The notes under the pieces were generated by a model. The model did no database searches and was not told the DNA's origin. It saw nothing but the letters and a program-made list of their open reading frames with translations. Source: Deinococcus sp. Leaf326 (lineage in GTDB: Bacteria > Deinococcota > Deinococci > Deinococcales > Deinococcaceae). Taken from it: DNA of 64,000 nucleotides. The position numbers were made by a program, and so were the translations under genes. The stretch spans positions 105,879-169,878 of the forward strand of contig NZ_LMOM01000076.1 of the NCBI RefSeq assembly GCF_001424185.1, written 5' to 3'. Of this stretch, positions 39,955 through 48,765 are shown in pieces; positions within the stretch are counted from its first letter, which is position 1; every line of letters starts with the position of its first letter.

Positions 39955-40989
39955 GTGATCTCCCCCCGCACTTCCGAACGGCTCGGCCGGCACCTCCTGA
40001 CAAGTGGCGTCTCCGGCGCTTCCGCCGCCGTCGTCCGGCCCGGAGAAGTGGTGTGGAGCGCGGGCGCAGGCCGCCTGGCCTCGGGGGCCGACATCACGGC
40101 CGCGACCCCGTTCATGCTCGGTTCGGTCAGTAAGGTCGTAACCGGGACCCTCGTCATGCAGCTCGTCGAGCAGGGCCTGCTCGATCTGGACGGCGACATC
40201 AACCGCGTCCTGTCCTTCGTGGTGCACCTTCCCTGCGGCGGCGCGCCGATCACGTTGCGCGGGCTGGCCAGTCATACCTCGGGAATCGTCGACCGGAACC
40301 CGGAGTACGCCTCGCCCTATGGTCCAGGGGACCCGCAGCAGTCGCTCGCGGACTTTCTGCGGAGCTATCTCACGCCGGACGGCGCCGAGTACGACCCGCA
40401 AGGCAATTTTGGGCCAGCGGGCACCTACGCCTACAGCAACGTCGGGGTGGCCCTCGCTGCCCTGGCGGCCGAGCACCGGATGGGCCGGTCCTTCGCCGAT
40501 CTGTGCTCCGCGTCGCTGTTCGGGCCCCTGGGGCTGAGGAACACGGGCTGGTTTCTGCGCGACTTCGCGGACCAGTTGCTGATCGCCGAGCCGCGCGACG
40601 ACGCAGGCCGGGTCCTGCCCCACTACGGCTACCCGACGTACCCGGACGGCCAGTTGCGCTCGTCAGCCGCCGACCTCGGGCAGTTTCTGGCGACGGTGCT
40701 GGCCGGCGGCGTCTGGGACAGGGTCCGGGTGCTGCGCCCAGACACCCTGGACCGGATGTGGGAGACGCAGCACTCCGCACCCCAGGAGGACCAGCTGCTG
40801 TTCTGGACCCGCAAGCAGGGACTGATCGGTCATCTCGGGGGGGACGACGGGGTGCTCACCTTTCTCTATCTGCATCCGCACCGGGCCGTGGGGCTCGTGC
40901 TCCTGACCAACCAGCAGACGGCCGAGGCCCGGGCGCTGGGACGGACCCTCGTCCGGGAGGTGTTGCTGGACCCCAGCGGCCTGCTCTGA
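39955..40989 (+). CDS. Serine hydrolase (beta-lactamase / class C PBP-like)
   Basis: A 344-residue serine hydrolase of the beta-lactamase/penicillin-binding-protein-like family (COG1680 type). The nucleophile motif S-x-x-K is Ser57-Val-Ser-Lys60 (FMLGSVSKVVTG), the second motif Y-x-N is YSN in TYAYSNVGVA, and the C-terminal HLGGDDG is in the place of the K/H-x-G triad. No signal peptide is visible from the chosen GTG. An in-frame ATG at 39882 would add 24 residues, but it precedes the predicted leaderless promoter. Such proteins act as esterases, peptidases or amidases; true beta-lactamase activity cannot be claimed. It is isolated between operons. Confidence 0.83.
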   Translation: MISPRTSERLGRHLLTSGVSGASAAVVRPGEVVWSAGAGRLASGADITAATPFMLGSVSKVVTGTLVMQLVEQGLLDLDGDINRVLSFVVHLPCGGAPITLRGLASHTSGIVDRNPEYASPYGPGDPQQSLADFLRSYLTPDGAEYDPQGNFGPAGTYAYSNVGVALAALAAEHRMGRSFADLCSASLFGPLGLRNTGWFLRDFADQLLIAEPRDDAGRVLPHYGYPTYPDGQLRSSAADLGQFLATVLAGGVWDRVRVLRPDTLDRMWETQHSAPQEDQLLFWTRKQGLIGHLGGDDGVLTFLYLHPHRAVGLVLLTNQQTAEARALGRTLVREVLLDPSGLL

Positions 40990-40991
40990 CC

Positions 40992-41013
40992 CGGCTGCTG
41001 GGTCCACCAGCCG
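40992..41013. terminator. Short hairpin between convergent genes
   Basis: CGGCTG (40992-40997) pairs with CAGCCG (41008-41013), three bases after the serine-hydrolase stop and before the convergent GH18 gene; inner bases add partial pairing. A weak bidirectional terminator candidate. Confidence 0.35.
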
Positions 41014-41027
41014 CCGGCCGGCCTGGG

Positions 41028-41885
41028 TCACCGCACCAGGGGGCCGAACCTGCGGGCGAATGGATACCCCTGCCGTGCGTCCCAGTCCAGCCGCCAGCCG
41101 AACACCCCACGGATTGCGGGAAAATGCGCCCTGACCTGCTGGAAGGCGGCGGCGGCCGAGTCCACCGTCCAGTAGTGCTTGAGGCCGCCGTGGACGCCGA
41201 AGCCCACGACCACATGCTCGGGCCCCAGCAACTCGGTCCAGGTCCGGATGTTGCCGAGCAGGTACGCCGGATCGTTCAGGTCAGGGCCGTCGTAGTACTG
41301 CGGCGCGCAGTAGTCCAGGGCGCCGGCGCGGAGCATGGCGGCGCAGAAGCGTTGGTCGACCGGGTTCCAGGGAGCGGGAGGGGCGGTGATCAGGAACCCG
41401 GGATGACGGCGCTTGAGCTCCCGGCCGACCCAGATGAATTCCGGGGTATTGGGCGCTGCGCCGCCCTCGAAAGTGTTGAGGTCCAGGCCGTCGAAGCCTT
41501 TCCAGGCGGCGTACAGCCGGTCGACGCTGTTCACGAAGGCCGTGGACACTGCGCGGTCGGTCAACCGCAGGGGATGCCCGGCGCCTCCTACAGACAGCAG
41601 CACCCGGCGCTTCTGGACCGCTCGGACATGCTGGAGATCAGCCACCCAGTTCGTCCAGGCTCCGTTCACGTCGCTGGGGGGACGGAAGCTCAGGGTGCCG
41701 GCTGGTCGGCCCGGAGCACCGACCGCCGAGAAGAGATAGATGAGGTTGTAGTTCGGGTCGATGTCCCGCAGCCGGGGAGGCGCGTCGCCCAACGTGGCGT
41801 AGTAGGTGCCGACGACCCCGCGCTCCGGAGGGGCGGGGGAGCAGACCGCCAGAAGGGGCGCGCAGACCAGCAGGGGGGCGAACAT
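41028..41885 (-). CDS. GH18-like (chitinase-fold) protein
   Basis: A 285-residue TIM-barrel protein resembling glycoside hydrolase family 18. GVVGTYYA at strand 1, VLLSVGGAGHPL (the SxGG motif of strand 3) and FDGLDLNTFEGG in place of the catalytic FDGxDxDxE. One extra residue and Asn for the third Asp make the active site non-canonical, so it may be an altered hydrolase or a binding protein. The first ~18 residues are hydrophobic (LLVCAPLLAVCS), a short export signal possibly with a weak lipobox. TATCTT lies five bases before the ATG at 41885, suggesting a leaderless mRNA. Confidence 0.75.
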   Translation of the reverse strand: MFAPLLVCAPLLAVCSPAPPERGVVGTYYATLGDAPPRLRDIDPNYNLIYLFSAVGAPGRPAGTLSFRPPSDVNGAWTNWVADLQHVRAVQKRRVLLSVGGAGHPLRLTDRAVSTAFVNSVDRLYAAWKGFDGLDLNTFEGGAAPNTPEFIWVGRELKRRHPGFLITAPPAPWNPVDQRFCAAMLRAGALDYCAPQYYDGPDLNDPAYLLGNIRTWTELLGPEHVVVGFGVHGGLKHYWTVDSAAAAFQQVRAHFPAIRGVFGWRLDWDARQGYPFARRFGPLVR

Positions 41886-41890
41886 GCCCG

Positions 41891-41996
41891 AAGATAACCG
41901 CCCCCGGCAGGTATCCTCTCCTGACCGCCTGCGTACTCAAGTCAAAGGTTTGCACAATGTTGCGTCTGCAAGCCGGGCGCTTCTCCCCATTAGAGT
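41891..41996. promoter_or_regulatory. Divergent leaderless -10 elements
   Basis: Minus: TATCTT (41891-41896), five bases from the GH18 ATG at 41885. Plus: TAGAGT (41991-41996), six bases from the kinase ATG at 42003. Neither start has a ribosome site. Clear -35 boxes were not found. Confidence 0.5.
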
Positions 41997-42002
41997 GCGG
42001 GA

Positions 42003-43643
42003 ATGTCTGCGGTCACCTCGCCCCCTCTCCTGAATCAACTGCTGACGGTGACGCACGCCCTGGCCGGGGTCGATCAGGTCGAAGCCATTTTTCCGGTCGT
42101 TCTCTCGACGGCCCAGCAGGGCCTGATGGCGCTGGCCGGAGCCATCTTCCTGCCCAACGCGGACCAGACACGTCTGGAGCGGATGGTGGCGCGGGCCGAC
42201 CGCATAGACGTGCCCTCGATCTGGCAGGACGGCCCCATCCAGGCCAGCTCCCCCGCCAGCGTCAGCTTTGTGAGTGGAAAGTCGCAGTATTTTCCTTCTA
42301 AGGGTGACCTCGCGCGCGCCTATCCGAACCTCGAAGCGCAGACCGGACAGATCGCGCCTGTGGGCAGCGCCGTCATTCCGATCAGTTCGCAGAATCAGGT
42401 GCTCGGCGTCCTGGTGCTCGACTTCGAGGAGCCGCACCACTTCACGCCTGAAGAGCAGTTGTTCCTCGAAATCCTGGCGTCCCTGAGCGGTCAGGTGCTC
42501 GTCCGCCTCAAGATGACGGCCCAGCTCCGGCATCAGGAACATCTGCTGCGCAGCATCGTCGAACGTTCGCCGACGCCTATCGCCGTAGGGACGAAGGACG
42601 GTCAGGTCAGTCTGGTCAACGACGCCTACCTAGAGCTTACGGGTCTGACCCGCGGTGCCTTCGAGCGCGGCGAAATCAACTGGTACACCACCACTCTGCC
42701 GGAGTTTCGGGCGCAGGACACCCAGTTTGTGCGCCAGGTGCTGCAGAACGGCGTCACACCGACCTACGAGAAGGTACTTCAACGGCCCGACGGAGAGCGC
42801 CGGGAAGTGCAGCTCACCATCATGCGCTACTCGGCCGACAGCGACACGGCCATCCTGGGCTACTTCGTCGATCTCACGGCCCAGCGCGCTGTCCAGCATG
42901 CGCTCGAACGCCACAGCGAGCTGCTCGAGGCCCAGGTTCAGCAGCGTACCCAGGAAATTCAGGCACGCGACGCGGAACTCGCCAGCTTCAATCTGGGCAT
43001 CTCGCACGACCTGCGCGCGCCCGTGCGCCGGATCAAGAGCTTCGCCGAGCTGCTCCTCCGGCAGGCCGACGACCTGCCGGAAAAAGCCCGCACCTACATC
43101 GACTATATCGGCCTCTCGACCGAGCGCATGACCGGACTGCTCGACGGGCTGCTCTCGCTGTCGCAGGCTTCTCAGGCGCCGCTGCAGAAGGCCCCCGTGG
43201 ACCTCGACGCCCTGGTGAAGGCGGGCCAGACCGATACCCAGCTCCAGTATCCCGAGCGGGAGATCGTCTGGCAGACCGAGCCGCTTCCGCAGGTCTGGGG
43301 AGACGCGCCGAGTCTGGAGCGCGTCATCACCAACCTGCTCTCGAATGCGGCGAAATACTCGCAGCATTCTGCAGAAGTGCGTATTCGGATCTGGAGCGAG
43401 CGCACACCGGAGGGCTGGGCCATCAAGGTGACGGACCAGGGGGCGGGGTTCAACGACGAATACCGGGAACAGCTGTTCGGGTTGTTTCAGCGCCTGCACG
43501 CGGAACGGGAGTTCCAGGGCATCGGGGTGGGCCTGGCGACCGTCCTGCGTATCGTTTCCCGGCATGGGGGAACGGTGCTGGCCGAGAACAACCCTGGCAA
43601 CGGGGCGACATTCGGCTTCGTGCTCCCGGACCCCGAAGCCTGA
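42003..43643 (+). CDS. GAF-PAS sensor histidine kinase
   Basis: A 546-residue soluble sensor kinase. Order: GAF-like domain (~residues 10-175, AVIPISSQNQVLGVLVLDFE), PAS domain (~185-305, SIVERSPTPIAVGTKDGQVS), a coiled linker, HisKA with His335 in GISHDLRAPVRRIKSFAELL, then HATPase with NLLSNAAKYS, DQGAGFND and GVGLATV. There is no membrane helix or HAMP. The architecture and the RAPVRRIKSFAELL box resemble phytochrome-type and light/redox kinases, but the bilin-binding Cys region is absent. No response regulator is adjacent, so it is an orphan kinase. It is likely leaderless (TAGAGT six bases upstream). Confidence 0.88.
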   Translation: MSAVTSPPLLNQLLTVTHALAGVDQVEAIFPVVLSTAQQGLMALAGAIFLPNADQTRLERMVARADRIDVPSIWQDGPIQASSPASVSFVSGKSQYFPSKGDLARAYPNLEAQTGQIAPVGSAVIPISSQNQVLGVLVLDFEEPHHFTPEEQLFLEILASLSGQVLVRLKMTAQLRHQEHLLRSIVERSPTPIAVGTKDGQVSLVNDAYLELTGLTRGAFERGEINWYTTTLPEFRAQDTQFVRQVLQNGVTPTYEKVLQRPDGERREVQLTIMRYSADSDTAILGYFVDLTAQRAVQHALERHSELLEAQVQQRTQEIQARDAELASFNLGISHDLRAPVRRIKSFAELLLRQADDLPEKARTYIDYIGLSTERMTGLLDGLLSLSQASQAPLQKAPVDLDALVKAGQTDTQLQYPEREIVWQTEPLPQVWGDAPSLERVITNLLSNAAKYSQHSAEVRIRIWSERTPEGWAIKVTDQGAGFNDEYREQLFGLFQRLHAEREFQGIGVGLATVLRIVSRHGGTVLAENNPGNGATFGFVLPDPEA

Positions 43644-44034
43644 CGCGTCCAGCTTGGGCAGCTCTGGGGTGATTTCAGGCAGCTGGTTTCTGCCGGGTGC
43701 GCTTCCCGTGCCAACTTGTACGGAGCACCACAGTCCGGTTCCATGTTCACTTGTGTCGGTGCCCCGCAAGCCTAAGCCCGTTTTCCGATCTGGACTGAGA
43801 TCAATTCGTCAGAGGAATGCGCGTAATCTGAGAGCACATGAGCAGTTGCTTAAGCTTCCCGGACCTGCCTCAATGATCCGCAGCCTCTTGGCAAGACTTG
43901 TTCAGGCTCTGGTTCGTTCGGCCGAGGCGCAACGTTGTGTGTTCGGGCAACTGTAAACCTCCATTCCGGCGCTCTGGGGCGCCCTACCCCGTTTCGGTAC
44001 CCCTCCTGCCTGATCTGAAGAAAGGACCGCATCC
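43644..44034. other. 391-bp gap before the ion-channel gene
   Basis: No convincing gene is seen. A 130-codon frame overlapping the end of the kinase has unnatural composition and is rejected. TAATCT at 43824-43829 is a possible -10 for the downstream channel, and GAAAGGA lies just before its ATG. GGCAG/CTGCC around 43678-43694 is a weak stem. A leader RNA of about 200 bases is possible. Confidence 0.4.
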
Positions 44035-45936
44035 ATGAGAAAAGCGACCCTCCGCGAACACCTGCGCTACCGTTTCGACAACACGATGTCCCGGGGCCCG
44101 GCCGCCATGATCGGCTGGCTCTTCCTGCTCTCCGTCCTCATGATCGTCGCCGTGTCGGTGTTCGTGCAGCTCACGAGGCAGGTGCCGCTGGCGGACGACC
44201 GGCCCATCGGCTTCGGCAGCCTGCTGTGGTGGAACCTGATGCGCGCCCTGGATTCCGGCGCCATCGGCGGCGACCAGGGCACGCCGCTGTTTCTGGCCAC
44301 CATGTTCGTGATGACTCTGGGCGGCATCTTCCTGGTCAGCATGCTGATCGGTGTGGTGACCAGCGGCATCGAGGCGCGGCTCGAAGAACTGCGCAAGGGC
44401 CGCTCCTTCGTGGCCGAAGAAGGGCATACGCTGATTCTGGGCTGGTCGCCGCACGTGTTCACCATTCTGTCCGAACTCGTGACGGCGAACGCCAACCAGC
44501 GCCGCCCCTGCGTGGTGATTCTGGCCGAGAAGGACAAGGTCGAAATGGACGACGAGCTGCGCGCCCGTCTGGGGTCGACCGGACGCACCCGCGTGGTGTG
44601 CCGCACCGGCAGTCCGCTTGACCTGGCCGATCTGGAGATCGCCAATCCGCACGCGGCCCGGGCGATCATCATTCTGGCCCCCGAGGACGACAAGGCGGAC
44701 ACCAGCGTCATCAAGGGGCTGCTGGCTATTACGAACAATCCCAAACGCCGCCCGGCGCCCTACCACATCGTGGCCGAGATCCGCGATTCCCAGAACGTCG
44801 AGGCCGCCCGCCTGGCTGGCCGTGACGAGGCGAGTCTCGTGCTCGTCGACGACCTGATCTCCCGCATCATGGTGCAGACCTGCCGCCAGTCCGGGCTGTC
44901 GGTCGTGTATATGGACCTGCTCGACTTCGGCGGCGACGAGATCTACTTCGCGCCGCCGACTGCCGTGGTAGGGCAGACCTTCGGGCAGGCCCTGTTCGCG
45001 TTCCCGGATTCCGCCCTGATCGGCCTGAACTTCGCCGACGGCCGCATCGTCCTGAACCCGCCGATGGACACGGTCATCGCGCCGGGCGACCGCGTCATCG
45101 CCATTTCGGCCGACGACGATACGGTCAGGCCCCAGGCAGGCCCGTTCGCGTTCGACGAGGCGGCCATTCAGACTCCGGTGCGCCGCCCCCAACAGCCCGA
45201 GCGCACCCTCATTCTTGGCTGGAACGAGCGGGCCCCGACGGTCATCGCCGAGCTCGACCGGTATGTCATGCCGGACTCGGCCCTGAGCGTGGTCACCGAC
45301 GACCCGGCGGCGCTGGAGACGCTCGCCCTGCTTCAGGACTCGCTGGTGAACCTCTCGCTGGAAACGCAACTGGGCGACACGACCGACCGCCGGACGCTCG
45401 ACCGGCTCGGCCCCGGCGCCTACGACCACATCATCACGCTGTCCTCCTCCGATACCCTCGACGTGCAGCAGGCGGACGGCCGCACCCTGGTCACGCTGCT
45501 GCACCTGCGCGACATGGCCAGCCGCGCCGAGCAGGACTACTCCATCGTCTCGGAGATGCTCGACGTCCGCAACCGCGAACTGGCGCAGGTCACGCAGGCC
45601 GACGACTTCATCGTCTCCGACCGTCTGGTCAGCCTGTTGATCTCGCAGATCGCCGAGAACGCTGCTCTGAAGGCGGTCTTCGACGAACTGTTCCGCGCCG
45701 AGGGTTCGGAGATATACCTGAAGCCTGCCGGCGACTACGTGACCCTGGGAACGCCCCTGACCTTCTACACCGTCCTCGAATCGGCGCGGCGACGGGGCGA
45801 GGTCGCCATCGGCTACCGCCTGAAGGCAGAGGCCGATCTGCCGGCCCAGGCCTACGGCGTTCACCTGAACCCGGTCAAATCCGCCGCACTGGAACTGTCG
45901 GTCCACGACCGCGTCATCGTGCTGGCCGAGGCCTGA
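44035..45936 (+). CDS. CASTOR/POLLUX-type ion channel with RCK-like domains
   Basis: A 633-residue membrane protein of the CASTOR/POLLUX (DMI1) family. Two N-terminal helices flank a pore region with ALDSGAIGGDQGT, where plant homologues have A-D-[AS]-G-N-H instead of the K+ filter TVGYG. SGIEARLEELRKGRSFVAEE, then GHTLILGWS, starts the first TrkA_N/RCK-like domain; a second begins at ERTLILGWNERAPTVIAEL near residue 388. These channels conduct cations and are gated through the RCK ring. The ATG at 44035 has AAAGGA upstream. No partner genes are adjacent; the ion selectivity is unknown. Confidence 0.85.
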   Translation: MRKATLREHLRYRFDNTMSRGPAAMIGWLFLLSVLMIVAVSVFVQLTRQVPLADDRPIGFGSLLWWNLMRALDSGAIGGDQGTPLFLATMFVMTLGGIFLVSMLIGVVTSGIEARLEELRKGRSFVAEEGHTLILGWSPHVFTILSELVTANANQRRPCVVILAEKDKVEMDDELRARLGSTGRTRVVCRTGSPLDLADLEIANPHAARAIIILAPEDDKADTSVIKGLLAITNNPKRRPAPYHIVAEIRDSQNVEAARLAGRDEASLVLVDDLISRIMVQTCRQSGLSVVYMDLLDFGGDEIYFAPPTAVVGQTFGQALFAFPDSALIGLNFADGRIVLNPPMDTVIAPGDRVIAISADDDTVRPQAGPFAFDEAAIQTPVRRPQQPERTLILGWNERAPTVIAELDRYVMPDSALSVVTDDPAALETLALLQDSLVNLSLETQLGDTTDRRTLDRLGPGAYDHIITLSSSDTLDVQQADGRTLVTLLHLRDMASRAEQDYSIVSEMLDVRNRELAQVTQADDFIVSDRLVSLLISQIAENAALKAVFDELFRAEGSEIYLKPAGDYVTLGTPLTFYTVLESARRRGEVAIGYRLKAEADLPAQAYGVHLNPVKSAALELSVHDRVIVLAEA

Positions 45937-46037
45937 GCTGGGCGGGTGCTGGGCCAGGGGTCCTGCCCCGTGCCCGGCGCACCCGGATCTTCCCCAAGCC
46001 TGAAGTCTTTCCCCATGCCCTCTTCCGGGGGGGCGGG

Positions 46038-46043
46038 TAGGGT
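46038..46043 (+). promoter_or_regulatory. Leaderless -10 element (TAGGGT)
   Basis: TAGGGT is separated from the ATG at 46050 by six bases (GGGGGC), without a clear -35. It is the same layout as at several other genes here. Confidence 0.45.
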
Positions 46044-46049
46044 GGGGGC

Positions 46050-47051
46050 ATGACCATTCATACGCGAGCTCTGGGCTGCACCGGCCTGCACGTCACGGAA
46101 ATCGGCTACGGGGCCTGGGGGATCGGGGCCGACATGTGGAAGGGCGCGCAGGACGACGAAAGCCTGAGTGCCCTTCGCCGCTATACCGAACTGGGCGGCA
46201 ACTTCATCGACACCGCCATGGGCTACGGTGACGGGCACAGCGAGCGGCTCGTGGGGCAGGTGGCCCGCGCCCACCCCGGTACCCTCGTCGCGACCAAGAT
46301 CAGCCCCAAGAACATGCAGTGGCCCGCGGCGCCGCAGACGTCGGCCGACGAGGCCTACCCCGGCGAGCACGTCATCCGGATGACGGAAGCGAGCCTGGAG
46401 CGGCTGGGGCTGCCCACCATCGACGTGCAGCAGTTCCATGTGTGGAACGATGCCTGGGTGGGTCAGGGGGACTGGCAGGACGCCGTGGCCCAGCTCAAGC
46501 GCGACGGCAAGATCCGGCACTTCGGGATTTCGGTCAACGACCATCAGCCCAGTAACGCGGTCAAGGCTGTGGAAGCGGGCGTGGTGGAGACCGTGCAGGT
46601 GATCTACAACGTCTTCGACCAGGCGCCGCAGGACCGGCTGCTCGACGCCTGTCTGGCCCACGGCGTCGGCGTGATCGTGCGGGTGGCCCTCGATGAGGGG
46701 AGCCTGACCGGCAACATCACGCCGGACACCACCTTTCCCGAAGGTGACTGGCGCAACCGGTATTTCGGGGGCCAGCGCAAGACCGAGTTGCAGACCCACC
46801 TGCGCGCGATAGAGCGCGACCTCGGAATCGGGACGGCCCAGCTGCCGGAAACGGCGCTGAGGTTCGTGCTCAGCCACCCGGCGGTCAGTACGGTCATCGT
46901 GGGGATGCGGAGTCTGCACAATGTCGATCGCAATATGGCCCTGGGTGACGGAGAGGGCCTGCCCAGCTCGCAGGTCGAGCAGTTGCACCGCCACCGCTGG
47001 GACCGGAACTGGTACGAACCGGCCCAGGAAGAGGAGCGCGCGGGACAGTGA
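46050..47051 (+). CDS. Aldo/keto reductase
   Basis: A 333-residue NADPH-dependent aldo/keto reductase with a TIM-barrel fold. The catalytic tetrad is visible: Asp and Tyr in [17 protein letters not shown], Lys in [10 protein letters not shown], and His in [10 protein letters not shown]-terminal cofactor-binding segments [20 protein letters not shown] are typical of the YajO/general AKR group. It stands alone, between a channel gene and a convergent DUF5996 gene, and is followed by a strong hairpin terminator. The substrate cannot be told from sequence; broad aldehyde/ketone reduction is typical. Confidence 0.9.
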   Translation: MTIHTRALGCTGLHVTEIGYGAWGIGADMWKGAQDDESLSALRRYTELGGNFIDTAMGYGDGHSERLVGQVARAHPGTLVATKISPKNMQWPAAPQTSADEAYPGEHVIRMTEASLERLGLPTIDVQQFHVWNDAWVGQGDWQDAVAQLKRDGKIRHFGISVNDHQPSNAVKAVEAGVVETVQVIYNVFDQAPQDRLLDACLAHGVGVIVRVALDEGSLTGNITPDTTFPEGDWRNRYFGGQRKTELQTHLRAIERDLGIGTAQLPETALRFVLSHPAVSTVIVGMRSLHNVDRNMALGDGEGLPSSQVEQLHRHRWDRNWYEPAQEEERAGQ

Positions 47052-47087
47052 CCCGGAGCCTGTAGGGCCTGGGCACTAGCCTTATAG

Positions 47088-47143
47088 CGGCGAGCCGGCC
47101 CTCTGGTGACCGGCTCGGAGTTCTCGGCTCGCCGTTGTGTTTT
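47088..47143 (+). terminator. Terminator with alternative pairing after the aldo/keto reductase
   Basis: CGGCGAGCCG (47088-47097) can pair with CGGCTCGCCG (47125-47134), and its inner part CGAGCCGG (47091-47098) can instead pair with CCGGCTCG (47110-47117). TTGTGTTTT follows at 47135-47143. This is the best intrinsic-terminator candidate in the window. Confidence 0.65.
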
Positions 47144-47253
47144 CCTGGTCGTTGCATTTGGGACTGGCTCTGATCTTCGCGTAGCTCTGCCCTCAACCAG
47201 GGGGGTGACTGTTCCGGAGGCCGTCTACGTCAGCCAGGGAGGAAGGTCGCCAG

Positions 47254-48210
47254 TCAGTCGGACGCCGGAGCAGGAAGACTTACGCGCCCTTTACCGGAGC
47301 GGCCCCCTTCCAGGGCTTCCCGGTCCCAGTGCGCGAGGGTCGCGGCTGCCGCGTAGGTCTTCTGGAGAAAGGCCAACAGGACCGCCTCTGGGTCTTCCGC
47401 TGTCCGTACGACCTCATAGGGAAGAATGAATTCGCCCAGCGTGTCCTGATACCTCGCGCCCGCGCCGGCGTCTGCACTACGGAATCCAGGCGGCTCGGGG
47501 TAGGCGTAGGCATAGAAGGCCGCCTCTCCCAACCCCGTTCCCGGCCAGAATCCGGCACTCGCGAGTTCGTGAGAATAGGCTTCCTCCATGACCCAGTCCG
47601 CGCAGTTGGGGGCCCCGCCGGGATGCCTGGGCGCGGGCCGTCCCGAAAAACGGGTGACGGCCAAGTCGAAGGCTCCCCAGAAGAAATGCACCGGACTCGC
47701 CTTTCCCAGAAAGTCCGCCCTGAAGAGAGTGAAGACCCGGTGCACGGTGGTGAGGGCGCGCCAGTACCGCTCGACCGCCTCCTTGTCGTACGCGGCGTGC
47801 GTCTCGTGCTCGGGGAAAGGCGTGAGCGGGTCCGGCAGTTCGACGGGAAGAGGCCAGATCCGGACCCCGACTCCCAGGTCCTCCAGCTCGGCCATCAGGG
47901 CACGGTAGAAGCCAGCGACGCTCCGGTGTTCCAAGGAAAAGAACCGCTCCTCCCCAGACCCTGTCCTCATCCACAACCTGTGCCGCAGAAAATCGAACTC
48001 GATTTCAAGCGTGCCCTGCGGATGGTGCATGAGGCCCGTCGTCAGGCCGCGCGTACTGAGCAGCAGGGTGGCGTGCCAGGAATGGTTGAGCCAGGGCGTC
48101 AGGGCCAGACGGATCTTGCCGACGATCTGGGTCCACAGGTGGACGGTGTCCAGGGTGTCCTGCCAGGGCGCCAGGGGAAGGGGGGGCCAGTTGGATGACG
48201 TCGAAGACAT
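47254..48210 (-). CDS. DUF5996 family protein
   Basis: A 318-residue soluble protein matching the DUF5996 family: WPPLPLAPWQDTLDTVHLWT at the N-terminus, VGKIRLALTPWLNHSWH, IEFDFLRHRL, VHFFWGAFDLAVTRFSGR in the middle and EEAYSHELASAGFWPG towards the C-terminus. Conserved Trp/His positions suggest a defined fold, but no function or catalytic mechanism is established for the family to my knowledge. The ATG at 48210 has GGAGGACCCA upstream. It is convergent with the aldo/keto reductase and has a largely empty 555-bp region on its 5' side. Confidence 0.85.
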   Translation of the reverse strand: MSSTSSNWPPLPLAPWQDTLDTVHLWTQIVGKIRLALTPWLNHSWHATLLLSTRGLTTGLMHHPQGTLEIEFDFLRHRLWMRTGSGEERFFSLEHRSVAGFYRALMAELEDLGVGVRIWPLPVELPDPLTPFPEHETHAAYDKEAVERYWRALTTVHRVFTLFRADFLGKASPVHFFWGAFDLAVTRFSGRPAPRHPGGAPNCADWVMEEAYSHELASAGFWPGTGLGEAAFYAYAYPEPPGFRSADAGAGARYQDTLGEFILPYEVVRTAEDPEAVLLAFLQKTYAAAATLAHWDREALEGGRSGKGRVSLPAPASD

Positions 48211-48765
48211 TGGGTCCTCCGGGGATGGGAAACGTGCTGACGAGGTGGCGATTGGACGAGAACAGTTCGGCGTCCGTGCCCGCTATAACCGGCTGTCATT
48301 TTACGCCGGGCCACGTTCACCGGCGCCGACGACCTGTGGTCCCGGTATCTGGCCTTCGTCATATTGCGGGGCCTGGGTACGCCCTGAACCTTGCGGGTGG
48401 GGGTTCTGTGGTGCGTCGCTGGGGCGGGTTGGGCAGTGCGAAGCCCATTGTCACCCACATACGGCCTGCAAGATGAAAAGGGAGGCGGCCAAATCGAGGA
48501 CACGGAGGTTCCAAATGGGTCTCAGAGTCTACGCCCCGTTCGGGAGTCGCTGGTGATTCCCCTTCGCCCGGTCTCACTTCTCCAAATCGCTCAGGTGTGT
48601 CGCAGCCGAGCGGAGCAAAGGCTTTCTCTGCCTACCGAGCTATTGCAGCCTCCGGCTTCCTGAAGACCGCGTTATCTCGATTCTCCTAAACCGCTGTTCA
48701 CAGGCGACCCACGCGGAGGCCCGGGTCTGGCCTGGACAATGGTCCCCGACCACAAAGGAGGCACC
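48211..48765. other. 555-bp region without a convincing gene
   Basis: Only short unsupported frames are found. Two stretches read like protein fragments: about 48299-48387 on plus (FTGADDLWSRYLAFVILRGL) and about 48620-48664 on plus (AFSAYRAIAASGFLKTALSR). Each ends at a stop and has no start. They could be remnants of decayed genes or mobile elements, but no terminal repeats or transposase motifs were seen. AAAGGAGG just before 48766 serves the next gene. Confidence 0.4.

Noticed and set aside
43564..43956. 130-codon plus frame after the GAF-PAS kinase
   Set aside because: Begins inside the kinase gene in another frame, no ribosome site, no recognisable protein character.
43984..45906. 640-codon minus-strand frame opposite the channel gene
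   Set aside because: Shadow of the CASTOR/POLLUX-type gene; no promoter or ribosome site and biased composition.
48011..48556. 181-codon plus frame overlapping the 5' end of the DUF5996 gene
   Set aside because: Antisense to a recognised family over a third of its length, and the rest is Trp/Cys/Arg-rich with no homology.
48620..48664. Peptide AFSAYRAIAASGFLKTALSR as a transposase tail
   Set aside because: It looks like a protein C-terminus, but no upstream transposase sequence, DDE motif or terminal repeats could be found.
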